DNA of 64,000 nucleotides from Winogradskyella ursingii (GCF_013403975.1 NZ_JABFDH010000004.1:62001-126000); one strand, 5' to 3'; counted from the first letter of the stretch, positions 26,562-37,399 are shown. Program-made: numbers and translations. Notes: generated from the sequence alone by a model not told the origin.

Positions 26562-28691
26562 ATGGCACAAAGAGATTTAAAATACACAAGAAATATAGGT
26601 ATTGCCGCGCATATTGATGCTGGTAAGACCACAACTACAGAGCGTATCCTTTATTATACAGGTGTGTCTCACAAGATTGGAGAGGTGCATGATGGTGCAG
26701 CCACTATGGACTGGATGGAGCAAGAGCAGGAGAGAGGTATTACAATTACTTCAGCTGCAACTACTTGTACATGGAAGTTCCCAATGGAAAACGCACAACC
26801 ATTACCTGAAACAAAGGATTACCATTTTAATATTATTGATACTCCTGGCCACGTAGATTTTACCGTAGAGGTAAACAGATCTTTACGTGTATTGGATGGT
26901 TTGGTATTCTTGTTTAGTGCAGTTGATGGTGTAGAGCCACAATCTGAAACTAACTGGAGACTTGCGGATAACTACAAAGTGCCACGTATTGGTTTCGTTA
27001 ATAAGATGGATCGTCAGGGATCTAACTTTTTAGGAGTTTGTCAGCAAGTAAAAGATATGTTGAAGTCTAATGCGGTGCCAATTGTACTTAATATTGGTGA
27101 TGAGATAGACTTTAAAGGAATTATTGACTTAGTAAAAAACAGAGCTATTGTTTGGCATGATGAAACACAAGGGGCAACTTTTGATGTTGTTGATATTCCT
27201 GAGGAATTAAAGCCAGAAGCAAGAAAATATAGAGCTTTATTAATTGAAGAAGTTGCAAGCTACGATGAGAACTTGTTAGAAAAGTTCATGGAGGACGAAG
27301 ACTCAATTACAGAAGATGAAGTGCACGCTGCACTTAGAGCTGCTGTAATGGATATGGCCATCATTCCAATGATCTGTGGTTCTGCGTTTAAGAATAAAGG
27401 AGTACAGTTTTTATTAGATGCTGTTTGTCGTTACTTACCTTCTCCAGTAGATAAAGAAGGAATAATAGGTGTAAACCCAGACACTGAAAAAGAAGAAATT
27501 CGTAAGCCAGATGTAAAGGAGCCATTTGCTGCCTTAGCATTTAAGATTGCTACAGATCCATTTGTAGGTCGTTTAGCATTCTTTAGAGCATATTCTGGTC
27601 GTTTAGATGCAGGGTCTTACATTTTAAATAACCGTTCGGGTAAAAAAGAACGTATCTCACGTATTTACCAGATGCACTCTAATAAGCAAAATGCTATCGA
27701 TTACATCGAGGCAGGTGATATAGGTGCAGCTGTTGGGTTTAAAGACATTAAGACTGGTGATACCATGACTGATGAAAAACACCCTATTGTTTTAGAATCT
27801 ATGGACTTCCCAGATCCAGTAATTGGTATCGCAGTTGAGCCTAAGACTAAAGCTGATGTAGATAAGTTAGGTATGTCATTAGCTAAATTAGCTGAAGAAG
27901 ATCCAACATTTACAGTAAGAACAGACGAAGCGTCAGGACAGACTATTATATCTGGTATGGGTGAGCTTCACTTAGATATTATTGTAGACCGTTTACGTCG
28001 TGAATTTAAAGTAGAAGTAAACCAGGGTCAGCCACAAGTTGAGTATAAAGAGGCAATTACAAGAGCTGCAGATCATAGAGAAGTTTACAAAAAGCAATCA
28101 GGTGGTCGTGGTAAATTTGCTGATATCGTATTTACGGTTGAGCCAGCTGAGGAAGGCAAAGTAGGTTTAGAGTTTGTTTCTGAAATTAAAGGTGGTAACG
28201 TTCCTAAAGAATTTATCCCTTCAATCGAAAAAGGATTCAAAATGGCAATGGTAAATGGACCGTTAGCAGGCTTCGAGGTTGATGCAATGAAAGTGACTTT
28301 GAAAGATGGATCTTATCACGATGTGGATTCGGATCAACTATCGTTTGAGTTGGCTGCAAAATTAGGATTTAAAAATGCTGCAAAAGCGGCAAAGGCTGTA
28401 ATCATGGAGCCAATCATGAAACTTGAGGTGATTACACCAGAAGAGAACATGGGTGATATTGTCGGCGATTTAAATAGAAGAAGAGGTCAAGTAAGTGATA
28501 TGGGTGATAGAGCTGGAGCAAAAACTGTTAAAGCGACTGTGCCATTATCTGAAATGTTTGGATATGTAACTACATTAAGAACGTTATCTTCAGGTAGAGC
28601 AACGTCAACAATGGAATTTTCTCACTATGCTGAAACACCATCTAATGTATCAGAAGAGGTAATTAAAGCAGCTAAAGGAGTTGAATCGTAA
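26562..28691 (+). CDS. fusA: Elongation factor G
   Basis: A 709-residue translational GTPase that drives translocation. G1 is [16 protein letters not shown]3 is [13 protein letters not shown] and G4 is FVNKMDRQG; domains II-V follow ([15 protein letters not shown] in domain III, and the domain IV-V sequence to the end). There is no tuf gene after it; fusA is followed directly by rpsJ, the usual Bacteroidota order. Length is normal. Confidence 0.98.
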   Translation: MAQRDLKYTRNIGIAAHIDAGKTTTTERILYYTGVSHKIGEVHDGAATMDWMEQEQERGITITSAATTCTWKFPMENAQPLPETKDYHFNIIDTPGHVDFTVEVNRSLRVLDGLVFLFSAVDGVEPQSETNWRLADNYKVPRIGFVNKMDRQGSNFLGVCQQVKDMLKSNAVPIVLNIGDEIDFKGIIDLVKNRAIVWHDETQGATFDVVDIPEELKPEARKYRALLIEEVASYDENLLEKFMEDEDSITEDEVHAALRAAVMDMAIIPMICGSAFKNKGVQFLLDAVCRYLPSPVDKEGIIGVNPDTEKEEIRKPDVKEPFAALAFKIATDPFVGRLAFFRAYSGRLDAGSYILNNRSGKKERISRIYQMHSNKQNAIDYIEAGDIGAAVGFKDIKTGDTMTDEKHPIVLESMDFPDPVIGIAVEPKTKADVDKLGMSLAKLAEEDPTFTVRTDEASGQTIISGMGELHLDIIVDRLRREFKVEVNQGQPQVEYKEAITRAADHREVYKKQSGGRGKFADIVFTVEPAEEGKVGLEFVSEIKGGNVPKEFIPSIEKGFKMAMVNGPLAGFEVDAMKVTLKDGSYHDVDSDQLSFELAAKLGFKNAAKAAKAVIMEPIMKLEVITPEENMGDIVGDLNRRRGQVSDMGDRAGAKTVKATVPLSEMFGYVTTLRTLSSGRATSTMEFSHYAETPSNVSEEVIKAAKGVES

Positions 28692-28702
28692 ATCTTAAGA
28701 AA

Positions 28703-29008
28703 ATGAGTCAAAAAATCAGAATAAAATTAAAGTCTTACGATCACAACTTAGTGGACAAATCTGCTGATAAGATTGTAAAAACAGTAAAAAGTACAGGTGC
28801 TGTGGTAACGGGTCCAATCCCATTGCCAACTCACAAGAAAATTTTCACTGTGTTACGTTCACCGCACGTAAACAAGAAGTCTAGAGAACAATTTCAATTA
28901 AGCTCTTATAAGAGATTATTGGATATTTACTCTTCGTCTTCTAAGACAATTGATGCTCTAATGAAGCTTGAATTGCCAAGTGGAGTTGAAGTTGAGATTA
29001 AGGTGTAA
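28703..29008 (+). CDS. rpsJ: 30S ribosomal protein S10
   Basis: A 101-residue protein, also known as NusE in transcription antitermination. It has [15 protein letters not shown], the loop [27 protein letters not shown] (broken here into its key part [17 protein letters not shown]), and a C-terminal strand GVEVEIKV. It sits 11 bases after fusA, and a 139-base structured gap separates it from rplC. Confidence 0.97.
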   Translation: MSQKIRIKLKSYDHNLVDKSADKIVKTVKSTGAVVTGPIPLPTHKKIFTVLRSPHVNKKSREQFQLSSYKRLLDIYSSSSKTIDALMKLELPSGVEVEIKV

Positions 29009-29087
29009 TGACGAAACTTCGGTCAATGAGCGAAGTCTAAGCAAACATGTCCTAAGCTGCGGGCGAAGGAAAAACGGTAAAAAATAC

Positions 29088-29123
29088 AATTCAAGGCTGA
29101 AACGTATTTTTCAGCCTTGAATT
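29088..29123 (+). promoter_or_regulatory. Strong hairpin in the rpsJ-rplC gap
   Basis: A perfect 15-base stem (29088-29102 with 29109-29123, core CAAGGCTGAAA) has a 6-base loop and is followed by a short AT stretch, 25 bases before rplC. A smaller hairpin precedes it (ACTTCG near 29017 with CGAAGT near 29032). It lies inside the S10 operon. It could be an attenuator, an RNA-processing site or a binding site for an operon protein such as L4; the weak T-run argues against a full terminator. Confidence 0.6.
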
Positions 29124-29147
29124 TTAAATAATCAATAAATAATAATT

Positions 29148-29765
29148 ATGTCTGGGTTAATTGGAAAAAAAATCGGTATGACCAGCATTTTCGATGAAAA
29201 TGGAAAGAATATTCCATGTACAGTAATCGAAGCTGGACCATGTATCGTTACCCAAGTCAGAACCGAAGAAGTGGATGGCTACAATGCTCTTCAGTTAGGT
29301 TTCGATGACGCGACAGAAAAAAGCGCTACAAAAGCAGACTTAGGTCATGCAAAAAAAGCGGGTACTTCTGTAAAACGCAAAGTTGTTGAATTCAAAGGTT
29401 TTGGTGAGGAGTACAAATTAGGTGATGCTATCACAGTAGAACAATTTACTGAAGGGGAATTTGTGGATATCGCAGGTACTTCTAAGGGTAAAGGTTTTCA
29501 AGGTGTAGTAAAACGTCACGGATTCGGTGGTGTAGGTCAAGCAACGCATGGTCAACACAACCGATTAAGAGCTCCTGGTTCTATTGGTGCAGCTTCTTAT
29601 CCTGCGAGAGTATTCAAAGGAATGAAGATGGCCGGAAGAATGGGTGGAGATACAGTTAAAGTTCAAAATTTAAGAGTTTACAAAGTAGTTCCAGAAAAGA
29701 ACTTACTTGTTGTGAAGGGATGTGTTCCTGGTCATAAAAACTCTTATGTAATTATTGAGAAGTAA
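29148..29765 (+). CDS. rplC: 50S ribosomal protein L3
   Basis: A 205-residue protein near the peptidyl-transferase centre. It has [17 protein letters not shown] at the start, the central extension segment [20 protein letters not shown] and [14 protein letters not shown]. Its stop overlaps the rplD start (TAATG), so the two are translationally coupled. Confidence 0.97.
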   Translation: MSGLIGKKIGMTSIFDENGKNIPCTVIEAGPCIVTQVRTEEVDGYNALQLGFDDATEKSATKADLGHAKKAGTSVKRKVVEFKGFGEEYKLGDAITVEQFTEGEFVDIAGTSKGKGFQGVVKRHGFGGVGQATHGQHNRLRAPGSIGAASYPARVFKGMKMAGRMGGDTVKVQNLRVYKVVPEKNLLVVKGCVPGHKNSYVIIEK

Positions 29766-30394
29766 TGAAAGTAGCAGTTTTAGATATAAACGGAAAAGAT
29801 ACGGGAAGAAAAGCTGAGCTTTCTAAAGACGTATTCGCTATAGAGCCTAATAACCACGCAGTCTATTTAGATGTTAAGCAATACTTAGCAAATCAAAGAC
29901 AAGGTACACATAAGGCTAAAGAAAGAGCAGAAATTACTGGAAGTACGCGTAAGATCAAAAAACAAAAAGGAACAGGTACAGCTCGTGCAGGTTCAATTAA
30001 GTCTGGTCTGTTTAAAGGCGGTGGTCGTATGTTTGGTCCAAGACCAAGAAATTACGGTTTTAAGCTTAATAAAAACGTGAAGCGATTAGCACGTAAATCT
30101 GCATTAAGTATTAAGGCAAATGATAAGTCAATAATGGTATTGGAAGATTTTAATTTTGATGCTCCAAAAACTAAAAACTTCATCAATGTTTTAAAGGCTT
30201 TAGAGGTTGAAAACAAAAAATCTCTTATTGTGTTGGGTGGGTCAAATAATAATGTATATTTGTCATCACGCAATTTCAAAGGGTCTGAAGTTGTAACAGC
30301 TTCAGAATTAAGTACTTATAAAATAATGAATGCTAATAAAGTTATTCTATTAGAAGGTGCATTAGAAGGAATTGAATCGAATTTAAGTAAATAG
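29765..30394 (+). CDS. rplD: 50S ribosomal protein L4
   Basis: A 209-residue protein lining the exit tunnel. The long loop carries GTGTARAGSIKSGLFKGGG and FGPRPRNYGFKLNKNVKRLA. In other bacteria L4 represses its own operon by binding the leader RNA; here the nearest candidate structure is the hairpin at 29088-29123. It overlaps rplC by one base. Confidence 0.97.
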   Translation: MKVAVLDINGKDTGRKAELSKDVFAIEPNNHAVYLDVKQYLANQRQGTHKAKERAEITGSTRKIKKQKGTGTARAGSIKSGLFKGGGRMFGPRPRNYGFKLNKNVKRLARKSALSIKANDKSIMVLEDFNFDAPKTKNFINVLKALEVENKKSLIVLGGSNNNVYLSSRNFKGSEVVTASELSTYKIMNANKVILLEGALEGIESNLSK

Positions 30395-30399
30395 AACAG

Positions 30400-30690
30400 A
30401 TGAGTATCTTAATAAAACCTATCATCACAGAAAAAGCAACTATGCAAAGTGAGTTGCTAAATGCGTATGCATTTGAAGTGAATACAAAGGCGAACAAGGT
30501 AGAAATCAAAAAAGCGGTAGAAGCTGCTTATGGAGTTTCTGTTGAAAAAGTTCGTACGATAAATGTCCGTCCAGAAAGAAGAACTCGTTTTACAAAAACG
30601 GGTGTTCAACGTGGTAAAACAAATGCTGTTAAAAAGGCGATTGTACAACTGGCGGAAGGTGAGACAATAGATTTATACACTAACATGTAA
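30400..30690 (+). CDS. rplW: 50S ribosomal protein L23
   Basis: A 96-residue protein at the tunnel exit, a docking site for trigger factor and SRP. It starts with ILIKPIITEKATMQSE and has the RRTRFTKTGVQRGKTNAVKKA loop (key part VQRGKTNAVKKA). It lies between rplD and rplB in the normal order. Confidence 0.96.
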   Translation: MSILIKPIITEKATMQSELLNAYAFEVNTKANKVEIKKAVEAAYGVSVEKVRTINVRPERRTRFTKTGVQRGKTNAVKKAIVQLAEGETIDLYTNM

Positions 30691-30702
30691 TTTTAGACAT
30701 TA

Positions 30703-31530
30703 ATGTCAGTAAGAAAATTAAAACCGATCACATCAGCTCAGCGATTTAGAGTAGTAAATGGATTTGACGCCATCACTACTGATAAGCCGGAGAAAAGCTT
30801 GCTTGCTCCGAAAAAAAGATCTGGTGGTAGAAACAGTCAAGGAAAAATGACGATTCGCCAAGTAGGTGGAGGTCATAAGAAAAGGTATCGTATTATCGAT
30901 TTTAAACGTAACAAAACTGGTATACCAGCAGAGGTTAAGTCAATCGAGTATGATCCAAACAGAACAGCATTTATTGCATTACTTAATTATCAAGATGGCG
31001 AGAAACGTTACGTTATCGCTCAAAATGGTCTACAAGTTGGTCAAAATGTTGTATCTGGTAAAAGTGGTATCGCTCCAGAAATTGGAAATGCAATGCCATT
31101 AAGTGAAATACCTTTAGGAACAATCATTTCTTGTATAGAGTTACGTCCTGGTCAAGGTGCTGTTATGGCGCGTAGTGCAGGTGCATTTGCTCAACTAATG
31201 GCAAGAGGTGATAAATTTGCTACGGTAAAACTTCCATCTGGTGAAACTAGAATGATTTTAGTGACTTGTATGGCAACTATTGGTGTGATTTCAAATTCTG
31301 ATCATCAGTTACTAGTATCTGGTAAAGCAGGTAGAAGCAGATGGTTAGGTAGACGTCCAAGAGTAAGACCAGTAGTGATGAACCCGGTAGATCACCCAAT
31401 GGGTGGTGGTGAAGGTAAGTCTTCAGGTGGTCATCCAAGATCTAGAAACGGTATACCTGCAAAAGGTTACAGAACACGTTCTAGGACTAAGTCAAGTAAC
31501 AAGTATATTGTAGAACGTAGAAAGAAATAA
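30703..31530 (+). CDS. rplB: 50S ribosomal protein L2
   Basis: A 275-residue protein needed for subunit joining and peptidyl transfer. It has [12 protein letters not shown], the [19 protein letters not shown] segment and [17 protein letters not shown] with the conserved histidine close to the catalytic centre. It is normal in length and order. Confidence 0.98.
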   Translation: MSVRKLKPITSAQRFRVVNGFDAITTDKPEKSLLAPKKRSGGRNSQGKMTIRQVGGGHKKRYRIIDFKRNKTGIPAEVKSIEYDPNRTAFIALLNYQDGEKRYVIAQNGLQVGQNVVSGKSGIAPEIGNAMPLSEIPLGTIISCIELRPGQGAVMARSAGAFAQLMARGDKFATVKLPSGETRMILVTCMATIGVISNSDHQLLVSGKAGRSRWLGRRPRVRPVVMNPVDHPMGGGEGKSSGGHPRSRNGIPAKGYRTRSRTKSSNKYIVERRKK

Positions 31531-31540
31531 TTAAGATAGT

Positions 31541-31819
31541 ATGGCACGTTCATTAAAAAAAGGACCTTATATCCACTATAAATTAGAAAAGAAAGTTTCA
31601 GAAAATGTAGCTTCGAATAAAAAGACAGTTATTAAAACTTGGTCTAGAGCATCAATGATATCTCCAGATTTTGTTGGTCAAACTATAGCAGTTCATAACG
31701 GTCGTCAATTTGTTCCAGTTTACGTTACTGAAAACATGGTAGGTCACAAATTAGGAGAATTTTCACCAACAAGATCTTTTAGAGGTCATGCAGGTGCTAA
31801 GAATAAAGGTAAAAAATAA
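31541..31819 (+). CDS. rpsS: 30S ribosomal protein S19
   Basis: A 92-residue head protein contacting S13 and the tRNAs. It has [34 protein letters not shown] and the C-terminal [18 protein letters not shown]. It precedes rplV by 5 bases. Confidence 0.97.
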   Translation: MARSLKKGPYIHYKLEKKVSENVASNKKTVIKTWSRASMISPDFVGQTIAVHNGRQFVPVYVTENMVGHKLGEFSPTRSFRGHAGAKNKGKK

Positions 31820-31824
31820 GAATC

Positions 31825-32232
31825 ATGGGAAGTCGTAAAAAACAAATGGCGGAAGCTATTAAGGCGGAAAAAAAGCTGGTTGCTTTTGCTAAGCTAAATA
31901 ACTGTCCTACATCACCACGAAAGATGCGCCTAGTAGCGGATTTAGTAAGAGGTCAAAAGGCAGAAAAAGCTCTTCAGATTCTTAGATTCAGCCAAAAAGA
32001 AGCGTCTCGTCGTTTAGAAAAATTGGTTATGTCTGCTATTGCAAACTGGCAAGCTAAAAATGAAGATGCAGATGTTGAAGAGGCTAATCTTTTCATTAAA
32101 GAGATTAGAGTAGATGGTGGAGCAATGCTTAAGCGTTTGCGTCCAGCACCTCAAGGTAGAGCACATAGAATTAGAAAAAGATCTAATCACGTAACCGTGG
32201 TTGTAGATGCATTAAATAAAACACAAAGCTAA
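31825..32232 (+). CDS. rplV: 50S ribosomal protein L22
   Basis: A 135-residue tunnel protein. It has [18 protein letters not shown] and the tip segment [20 protein letters not shown], where macrolide-resistance changes arise; the loop looks wild type. It is followed after 9 bases by rpsC. Confidence 0.96.
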   Translation: MGSRKKQMAEAIKAEKKLVAFAKLNNCPTSPRKMRLVADLVRGQKAEKALQILRFSQKEASRRLEKLVMSAIANWQAKNEDADVEEANLFIKEIRVDGGAMLKRLRPAPQGRAHRIRKRSNHVTVVVDALNKTQS

Positions 32233-32241
32233 GATAGAGAT

Positions 32242-32955
32242 ATGGGACAAAAGACAAATCCAATCGGAAATCGCTTAGGAATTATCAGAGGATGGGAATC
32301 TAACTGGTACGGAGGAAACGATTATGGTGATAAACTTGCCGAAGACGATAAGATTAGAAAGTATATTCATGCTCGTCTATCTAAAGCTAGTGTAAGTAGA
32401 GTAATTATTGAGCGTACGCTTAAACTTGTAACCGTTACTATCACTACTGCTAGACCTGGTATTATTATCGGTAAAGGTGGTCAAGAGGTAGATAAGTTAA
32501 AAGAAGAGCTTAAAAAGATTACTGGTAAAGAAGTTCAATTGAACATCTTTGAAATTAAAAGACCTGAGCTAGATGCATTTTTGGTAGCATCAAGTGTTGC
32601 TCGTCAAATAGAAAGTAGAATTTCTTACAGACGTGCAATAAAAATGGCTATCGCTGCGGCAATGCGTATGAATGCTGAGGGAATAAAAATTCAAATTAGT
32701 GGTCGTTTGAATGGTGCTGAAATGGCACGTTCAGAGCACTATAAGGAAGGTCGTATTCCTTTATCAACCTTTAGAGCAGATATAGATTATGCTTTGGTTG
32801 AAGCACATACTACATATGGTAGATTAGGTGTTAAAGTTTGGATTATGAAAGGCGAAGTATATGGGAAAAGAGAGCTTTCTCCGTTAGTTGGTCTGGCCAA
32901 ACAAAAAGGTAAAGGTGGACGTGGAGGAAATAAAAATCAACGTCGTAGAAAGTAA
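32242..32955 (+). CDS. rpsC: 30S ribosomal protein S3
   Basis: A 237-residue protein at the mRNA entry site with helicase function. It has [19 protein letters not shown], the KH-domain signature [20 protein letters not shown], and [20 protein letters not shown]. The C-terminus is Gly/Lys/Arg-rich. Confidence 0.97.
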   Translation: MGQKTNPIGNRLGIIRGWESNWYGGNDYGDKLAEDDKIRKYIHARLSKASVSRVIIERTLKLVTVTITTARPGIIIGKGGQEVDKLKEELKKITGKEVQLNIFEIKRPELDAFLVASSVARQIESRISYRRAIKMAIAAAMRMNAEGIKIQISGRLNGAEMARSEHYKEGRIPLSTFRADIDYALVEAHTTYGRLGVKVWIMKGEVYGKRELSPLVGLAKQKGKGGRGGNKNQRRRK

Positions 32956-32972
32956 TTTTTAAGTAAAAGACA

Positions 32973-33392
32973 ATGTTACAGCCTAAAAGAACAAAATTTC
33001 GTAAGCAGCAAAAAGGACGTATGAAGGGTAATGCCGGGAGAGGTCATTTGTTATCAAATGGGACCTTCGGTATCAAATCCTTAGACTCATCTTTTATAAC
33101 TGCTCGTCAAATAGAAGCAGCACGTATCGCCGCTACTCGTTACATGAAGAGAGAAGGATCTATCTGGATTAAAATATTCCCGGATAAGCCTATCACAAAG
33201 AAACCTCTTGAAGTACGTATGGGTAAAGGAAAGGGTGCCGTAGAATATTGGGCAGCTGTTGTAAAACCAGGACGTGTGTTATTTGAGATAAGCGGTGTGC
33301 CGTTAGAGACTGCACAAGAAGCGCTTAGATTAGCGGCACAAAAACTTCCTGTAAAAACTAAGTTTGTCATAGCTAGAGATTACGAAGCTTAA
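32973..33392 (+). CDS. rplP: 50S ribosomal protein L16
   Basis: A 139-residue protein near the A-site tRNA elbow. It has [38 protein letters not shown] and a C-terminal [11 protein letters not shown]. Order and length are normal. Confidence 0.97.
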   Translation: MLQPKRTKFRKQQKGRMKGNAGRGHLLSNGTFGIKSLDSSFITARQIEAARIAATRYMKREGSIWIKIFPDKPITKKPLEVRMGKGKGAVEYWAAVVKPGRVLFEISGVPLETAQEALRLAAQKLPVKTKFVIARDYEA

Positions 33393-33404
33393 TAAAAAGA
33401 TATT

Positions 33405-33596
33405 ATGAAGCAATCAGAAATTAAACAGCTTTCAACGGCTGAGTTACAAGAGAAACTTAGTGAAACTAAAAAGAGTTATACAGACCTGAAAATGGCTCAT
33501 GCTATATCTCCTTTAGAAAATCCAATTCAGTTACGTCACGCACGTCGTACTGTGGCTAGAGTTGCGACAGAATTAACTAAAAGAGACGATCAATAA
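33405..33596 (+). CDS. rpmC: 50S ribosomal protein L29
   Basis: A 63-residue helical-hairpin protein at the tunnel exit. It has EIKQLSTAELQEKLSETK and NPIQLRHARRTVARVATEL. It lies between rplP and rpsQ. Confidence 0.95.
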   Translation: MKQSEIKQLSTAELQEKLSETKKSYTDLKMAHAISPLENPIQLRHARRTVARVATELTKRDDQ

Positions 33597-33613
33597 TTGT
33601 ATTCTGCTGAAAG

Positions 33614-33871
33614 ATGGAAAAAAGAAATTTAAGAAAAGAACGTATAGGTGTTGTTACAAGCAATAAAATGGAAAAATCCATTGTTGTTGCTGAAGTGAAA
33701 AAAGTAAAGCACCCTATGTATGGAAAGTTCGTGTTAAAGACAAAAAAGTATGTCGCGCACGATGAAACAAATGACTGCAACGAAGGAGATACTGTAAAGA
33801 TTATGGAAACTAGACCTTTAAGTAAATCTAAATGTTGGAGATTAGTAGAAATAATTGAAAGAGCGAAGTAA
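33614..33871 (+). CDS. rpsQ: 30S ribosomal protein S17
   Basis: An 85-residue primary 16S-binding OB-fold protein. It has [38 protein letters not shown] and [16 protein letters not shown]. It is 2 bases from rplN. Confidence 0.96.
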   Translation: MEKRNLRKERIGVVTSNKMEKSIVVAEVKKVKHPMYGKFVLKTKKYVAHDETNDCNEGDTVKIMETRPLSKSKCWRLVEIIERAK

Positions 33872-33873
33872 TT

Positions 33874-34242
33874 ATGGTACAACAAGAATCAAGATTAAAA
33901 GTAGCTGACAACACTGGTGCTAAGGAGGTTTTAACTATCCGAGTATTAGGAGGTACGAAAAGAAGATATGCTTCTGTAGGTGATAAAATAGTTGTATCTG
34001 TCAAAGATGCCACACCAAACGGAAACATTAAAAAAGGTGCTGTTTCTACAGCAGTTGTTGTACGTACATCAAAAGAAGTAAGACGTCCAGATGGATCTTA
34101 TATTAGGTTTGATGACAATGCATGTGTGCTTTTAAACCCAACGGGAGAAATGAGAGGAACACGTGTTTTTGGCCCAGTAGCTAGAGAACTTCGTGATAAA
34201 CAATTCATGAAAATTGTATCATTGGCACCAGAAGTGCTTTAA
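33874..34242 (+). CDS. rplN: 50S ribosomal protein L14
   Basis: A 122-residue protein at the subunit interface, the docking site of ribosome silencing factor RsfS (encoded at 53788-54159). It has [37 protein letters not shown] and [13 protein letters not shown]. It is normal in length. Confidence 0.97.
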   Translation: MVQQESRLKVADNTGAKEVLTIRVLGGTKRRYASVGDKIVVSVKDATPNGNIKKGAVSTAVVVRTSKEVRRPDGSYIRFDDNACVLLNPTGEMRGTRVFGPVARELRDKQFMKIVSLAPEVL

Positions 34243-34254
34243 TTGATAAATAAA

Positions 34255-34566
34255 ATGACAAAGTTTAAAATTAAATCAGGAGATACTGTAAAAGTAATTG
34301 CCGGTGATCATAAAGGATCTGAAGGTAAAGTGCTTCAGGTATTAAAAGATAAGAACAAAGCCATCGTAGAAGGTGTGAATATGGTTAAGAAACATACTAA
34401 ACCAAGTGCACAAAACCCTCAAGGAGGCATTGTAGAGAAGGAAGCATCGATTCATATGTCTAACTTATCATTGTTCACTGAAAAAGGTGAAACAACAAGA
34501 GTTGGTTATAGAATGGATGGTGATAATAAAGTAAGATTTTCTAAAAAATCTAATGAAGTAATTTAA
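34255..34566 (+). CDS. rplX: 50S ribosomal protein L24
   Basis: A 103-residue assembly-initiator protein with a KOW motif ([20 protein letters not shown]). I chose the ATG at 34255 over an upstream in-frame TTG at 34243, because the ATG gives the normal N-terminus. [20 protein letters not shown] follows as expected. Confidence 0.95.
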   Translation: MTKFKIKSGDTVKVIAGDHKGSEGKVLQVLKDKNKAIVEGVNMVKKHTKPSAQNPQGGIVEKEASIHMSNLSLFTEKGETTRVGYRMDGDNKVRFSKKSNEVI

Positions 34567-34568
34567 TT

Positions 34569-35120
34569 ATGGCTTACGTTGCAAGATTAAAACAAGAGTA
34601 TAAGGACAAAGTTGTTCCTGCTCTTACGGAAGAATTTGGTTACAAAAATGTAATGCAGGTACCAAAACTAAAAAAGATAGTATTATCTAAGGGTGTTGGT
34701 GCAGCTGTTGCGGACAAGAAATTAATTGATCACGCGGTGGATGAGCTTACAAAAATAACTGGACAGAAAGCTATACACACTATGTCTAAGAAAGACGTTG
34801 CTTCTTTTAAGTTACGTAAAGGTATGCCTATTGGCGCTAAAGTAACATTACGAGGTGAGCAAATGTTCGAGTTTTTAGATCGTTTAGTGACTTCAGCTTT
34901 ACCACGAGTTAGAGATTTTAACGGTATTAAAGCTTCGGGTTTTGATGGACGTGGAAATTACAACTTAGGTGTAACAGAACAAATTATCTTTCCAGAAATT
35001 GATATTGATAAAGTTAATAAAATTTCAGGAATGGATATCACATTTGTGACTTCTGCAGAAACTGATAAGGAAGCGAAGTCATTATTAACAGAATTAGGAT
35101 TACCATTTAAAAAGAATTAA
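34569..35120 (+). CDS. rplE: 50S ribosomal protein L5
   Basis: A 183-residue 5S rRNA-binding protein. It has [36 protein letters not shown] and [18 protein letters not shown]. The gene is 2 bases after rplX. Confidence 0.97.
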   Translation: MAYVARLKQEYKDKVVPALTEEFGYKNVMQVPKLKKIVLSKGVGAAVADKKLIDHAVDELTKITGQKAIHTMSKKDVASFKLRKGMPIGAKVTLRGEQMFEFLDRLVTSALPRVRDFNGIKASGFDGRGNYNLGVTEQIIFPEIDIDKVNKISGMDITFVTSAETDKEAKSLLTELGLPFKKN

Positions 35121-35122
35121 TT

Positions 35123-35392
35123 ATGGCTAAAGAATCAATGAAAGCCCGTGAGGTTAAGCGTGCAAAAATGGTTGCTAAATATGCGGAAAAACGCAAAGCT
35201 TTAAAAGAGGCTGGTGATTACGAAGCATTACAAAAGTTGCCAAAGAACGCCTCACCGGTACGTCAGCATAACCGTTGTAAATTAACTGGAAGACCAAGAG
35301 GTTATATGAGACAGTTTGGTATTTCTCGTGTTCTATTTAGAGAAATGGCTAACCAAGGTTTAATTCCTGGTGTCAAAAAGGCAAGTTGGTAA
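35123..35392 (+). CDS. rpsN: 30S ribosomal protein S14 (zinc-free form)
   Basis: An 89-residue head protein. This is the long form that lacks the CxxC zinc pairs of the short form: [20 protein letters not shown] has only a lone cysteine. A C-terminal [18 protein letters not shown] is typical. It is followed by a 65-base gap with a hairpin before rpsH. Confidence 0.96.
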   Translation: MAKESMKAREVKRAKMVAKYAEKRKALKEAGDYEALQKLPKNASPVRQHNRCKLTGRPRGYMRQFGISRVLFREMANQGLIPGVKKASW

Positions 35393-35403
35393 AATTATAA
35401 ATT

Positions 35404-35437
35404 GGTTTCAGGTTCTGGCATTATATGTCTGAAAACC
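35404..35437 (+). promoter_or_regulatory. Hairpin between rpsN and rpsH
   Basis: GGTTTCAG (35404-35411) can pair with CTGAAAACC (35429-35437) with one bulged base, in a gap of 65 bases where most neighbours are separated by about 10. S8 represses the spc operon in other bacteria, so a control site is conceivable, but the stem is modest. Confidence 0.35.
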
Positions 35438-35457
35438 GTTACCGCAAATTAATATAT

Positions 35458-35859
35458 ATGTACACAGATCCAATAGCGGATTATTTAACGCGAGTTAGAA
35501 ATGCTGTGAAAGCAAACCACAGAGTGGTTGAAATTCCTGCTTCTAACTTAAAGAAAGAAATGACTAAGATTTTATTCGAACAAGGATATATCTTAAGTTA
35601 CAAGTTTGATGATGAATCTACACCTCAAGGTATTATTAAAATTGCTTTGAAGTACAGTAAGGACACGAAAGAGTCTGTTATCAAAAAAATTCAAAGAATC
35701 AGTAAACCAGGTTTACGTAAATATGCTTCTTCTAACGAGATGCCTAGAATCTTAAATGGTCTAGGTATAGCAATTGTTTCTACTTCACATGGTGTGATGA
35801 CAGGTAAGCAAGCGCAAAGAGAAAACGTTGGTGGAGAAGTATTGTGTTACGTTTACTAA
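35458..35859 (+). CDS. rpsH: 30S ribosomal protein S8
   Basis: A 133-residue primary 16S-binding protein. I chose the ATG at 35458, which gives the family start MYTDPIADYLTRVRNAV; an in-frame ATG at 35425 lies in the upstream hairpin. The C-terminal GIAIVSTSHGVMTGKQAQRE is characteristic. Confidence 0.97.
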   Translation: MYTDPIADYLTRVRNAVKANHRVVEIPASNLKKEMTKILFEQGYILSYKFDDESTPQGIIKIALKYSKDTKESVIKKIQRISKPGLRKYASSNEMPRILNGLGIAIVSTSHGVMTGKQAQRENVGGEVLCYVY

Positions 35860-35871
35860 AAACAGGAAATT

Positions 35872-36414
35872 ATGTCAAGAATAGGTAAAAACCCAATAAC
35901 AATTCCTGAAGGTGTAACAGTTGAAGTTAAAGACAACATGATTACCGCTAAAGGTAAGCTTGGTGAATTAACTCAAGAATATTCAGAAATTAAGATAAAA
36001 GTAGAAGACGGAACTATTACATTAGAACGTGATTCTGACAAGAAAGATTTAAGGGCTAAACACGGTCTGTACAGATCATTAATATTTAATATGATTGAAG
36101 GTGTTTCTAAAGGTTGGACCAAACAATTAGAATTGGTTGGTGTAGGTTATAGAGCATCTAATCAAGGGCAAAAATTAGATTTAGCCGTAGGATTTTCTCA
36201 TAACATCATTATGGATATTGCTCCAGAAGTGACTGTAGAGACCATCACAGAAAAAGGTAAAAATCCAATAGTTAAATTAACATCTTTTGACAAACAATTG
36301 GTAGGTCAAGTAGCTGCGAAGATTCGTGGTTTTAGAAAACCAGAACCTTACAAAGGAAAAGGTATCAAGTTTGTTGGTGAAGAAATTAGAAGAAAAGCAG
36401 GTAAATCAGCTTAA
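35872..36414 (+). CDS. rplF: 50S ribosomal protein L6
   Basis: A 180-residue protein near the factor-binding site. It has SRIGKNPITIPEGVTVEV and the C-terminal PEPYKGKGIKFVGEEIRRK. Two similar halves are evident. Order and length are normal. Confidence 0.97.
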   Translation: MSRIGKNPITIPEGVTVEVKDNMITAKGKLGELTQEYSEIKIKVEDGTITLERDSDKKDLRAKHGLYRSLIFNMIEGVSKGWTKQLELVGVGYRASNQGQKLDLAVGFSHNIIMDIAPEVTVETITEKGKNPIVKLTSFDKQLVGQVAAKIRGFRKPEPYKGKGIKFVGEEIRRKAGKSA

Positions 36415-36424
36415 TAATTAAGTT

Positions 36425-36781
36425 ATGGCATTGACAAAGAACGAAAGAAGAACAAGAATTAAAAACAGAATCCGTAAGGTTGTCGTTGGTACTGAAGCTA
36501 GACCAAGATTATCTGTTTTTAGAAGTAATAAAGAAATTTATGCTCAAGTCGTAGATGATGTAACTGGTAAAACTTTAGCTGCTGCATCGTCAAGAGACAA
36601 GGATATTGCAAAGTCAAAAGCAAATAAGACTGAAGTTGCTGCTTTAGTTGGTAAGGCTGTTGCAGAAAAAGCTATGAAAGCTGGTGTTGAAACTATTTCT
36701 TTTGATAGAGGTGGTTATTTATATCACGGAAGAGTAAAATCATTAGCTGAAGGAGCTAGAGAAGCAGGACTTAAATTTTAA
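36425..36781 (+). CDS. rplR: 50S ribosomal protein L18
   Basis: A 118-residue 5S rRNA-binding protein. It has [33 protein letters not shown] and the C-terminal [20 protein letters not shown]. It is 6 bases from rpsE. Confidence 0.97.
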   Translation: MALTKNERRTRIKNRIRKVVVGTEARPRLSVFRSNKEIYAQVVDDVTGKTLAAASSRDKDIAKSKANKTEVAALVGKAVAEKAMKAGVETISFDRGGYLYHGRVKSLAEGAREAGLKF

Positions 36782-36787
36782 GACATT

Positions 36788-37312
36788 ATGTATCAAAAAT
36801 ATAAAAACGCAGAGCTTGTTAAACCAGGCGGATTAGAATTAAAAGATCGCTTAGTAGGCGTACAGCGTGTAACTAAAGTAACAAAAGGTGGTAGAGCATT
36901 TGGTTTTTCTGCTATTGTTGTAGTAGGTGATGAAGAAGGTGTTGTAGGCCATGGTTTAGGTAAGTCTAAAGATGTTGCAACTGCTATCGCAAAAGCTGTA
37001 GAAGACGCTAAAAAGAATTTAGTAAGAATTCCTATTATCAAAGGAACATTACCTCATGAGCAAAAAGGTAAGTACGGCGGAGCACGAGTTAATATTATTC
37101 CTGCTGCAGCTGGTACGGGAGTAATTGCTGGTGGTGCTGTTAGAACTGTACTTGAAGCAGTTGGTGTACATGACGTATTATCTAAATCTCAAGGCTCTTC
37201 TAATCCTCACAATGTGGTTAAAGCAACGTTTGATGCTTTATTGCAGTTAAGAGACGCTAAATCTGTAGCTAAAGAACGTGGTATTTCACTTGAAAAAGTA
37301 TTTAACGGATAA
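36788..37312 (+). CDS. rpsE: 30S ribosomal protein S5
   Basis: A 174-residue protein at the mRNA entry, important for accuracy. It has [40 protein letters not shown] and [20 protein letters not shown]. It is followed by an unusual 91-base repeat-like gap before rpmD. Confidence 0.97.
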   Translation: MYQKYKNAELVKPGGLELKDRLVGVQRVTKVTKGGRAFGFSAIVVVGDEEGVVGHGLGKSKDVATAIAKAVEDAKKNLVRIPIIKGTLPHEQKGKYGGARVNIIPAAAGTGVIAGGAVRTVLEAVGVHDVLSKSQGSSNPHNVVKATFDALLQLRDAKSVAKERGISLEKVFNG

Positions 37313-37315
37313 TTA

Positions 37316-37399
37316 TAGTACAAAGTACAAAGTAGGAAGTAAGTAGTTTTAACTACAATAAATACTGATTGCTTTTCACTTTACACTTAATACTAAGTA
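37316..37399. repeat. AAAGTA-type short repeats between rpsE and rpmD
   Basis: The 91-base gap holds an imperfect tandem array (AGTACAAAGTACAAAGTAGG), a small palindrome (GTAGTTTTAACTAC) and, further on, a partly complementary block (CACTTTACACTTAATACT). Other spacers in this cluster are far shorter. It looks like decayed intergenic-repeat material. Confidence 0.45.
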
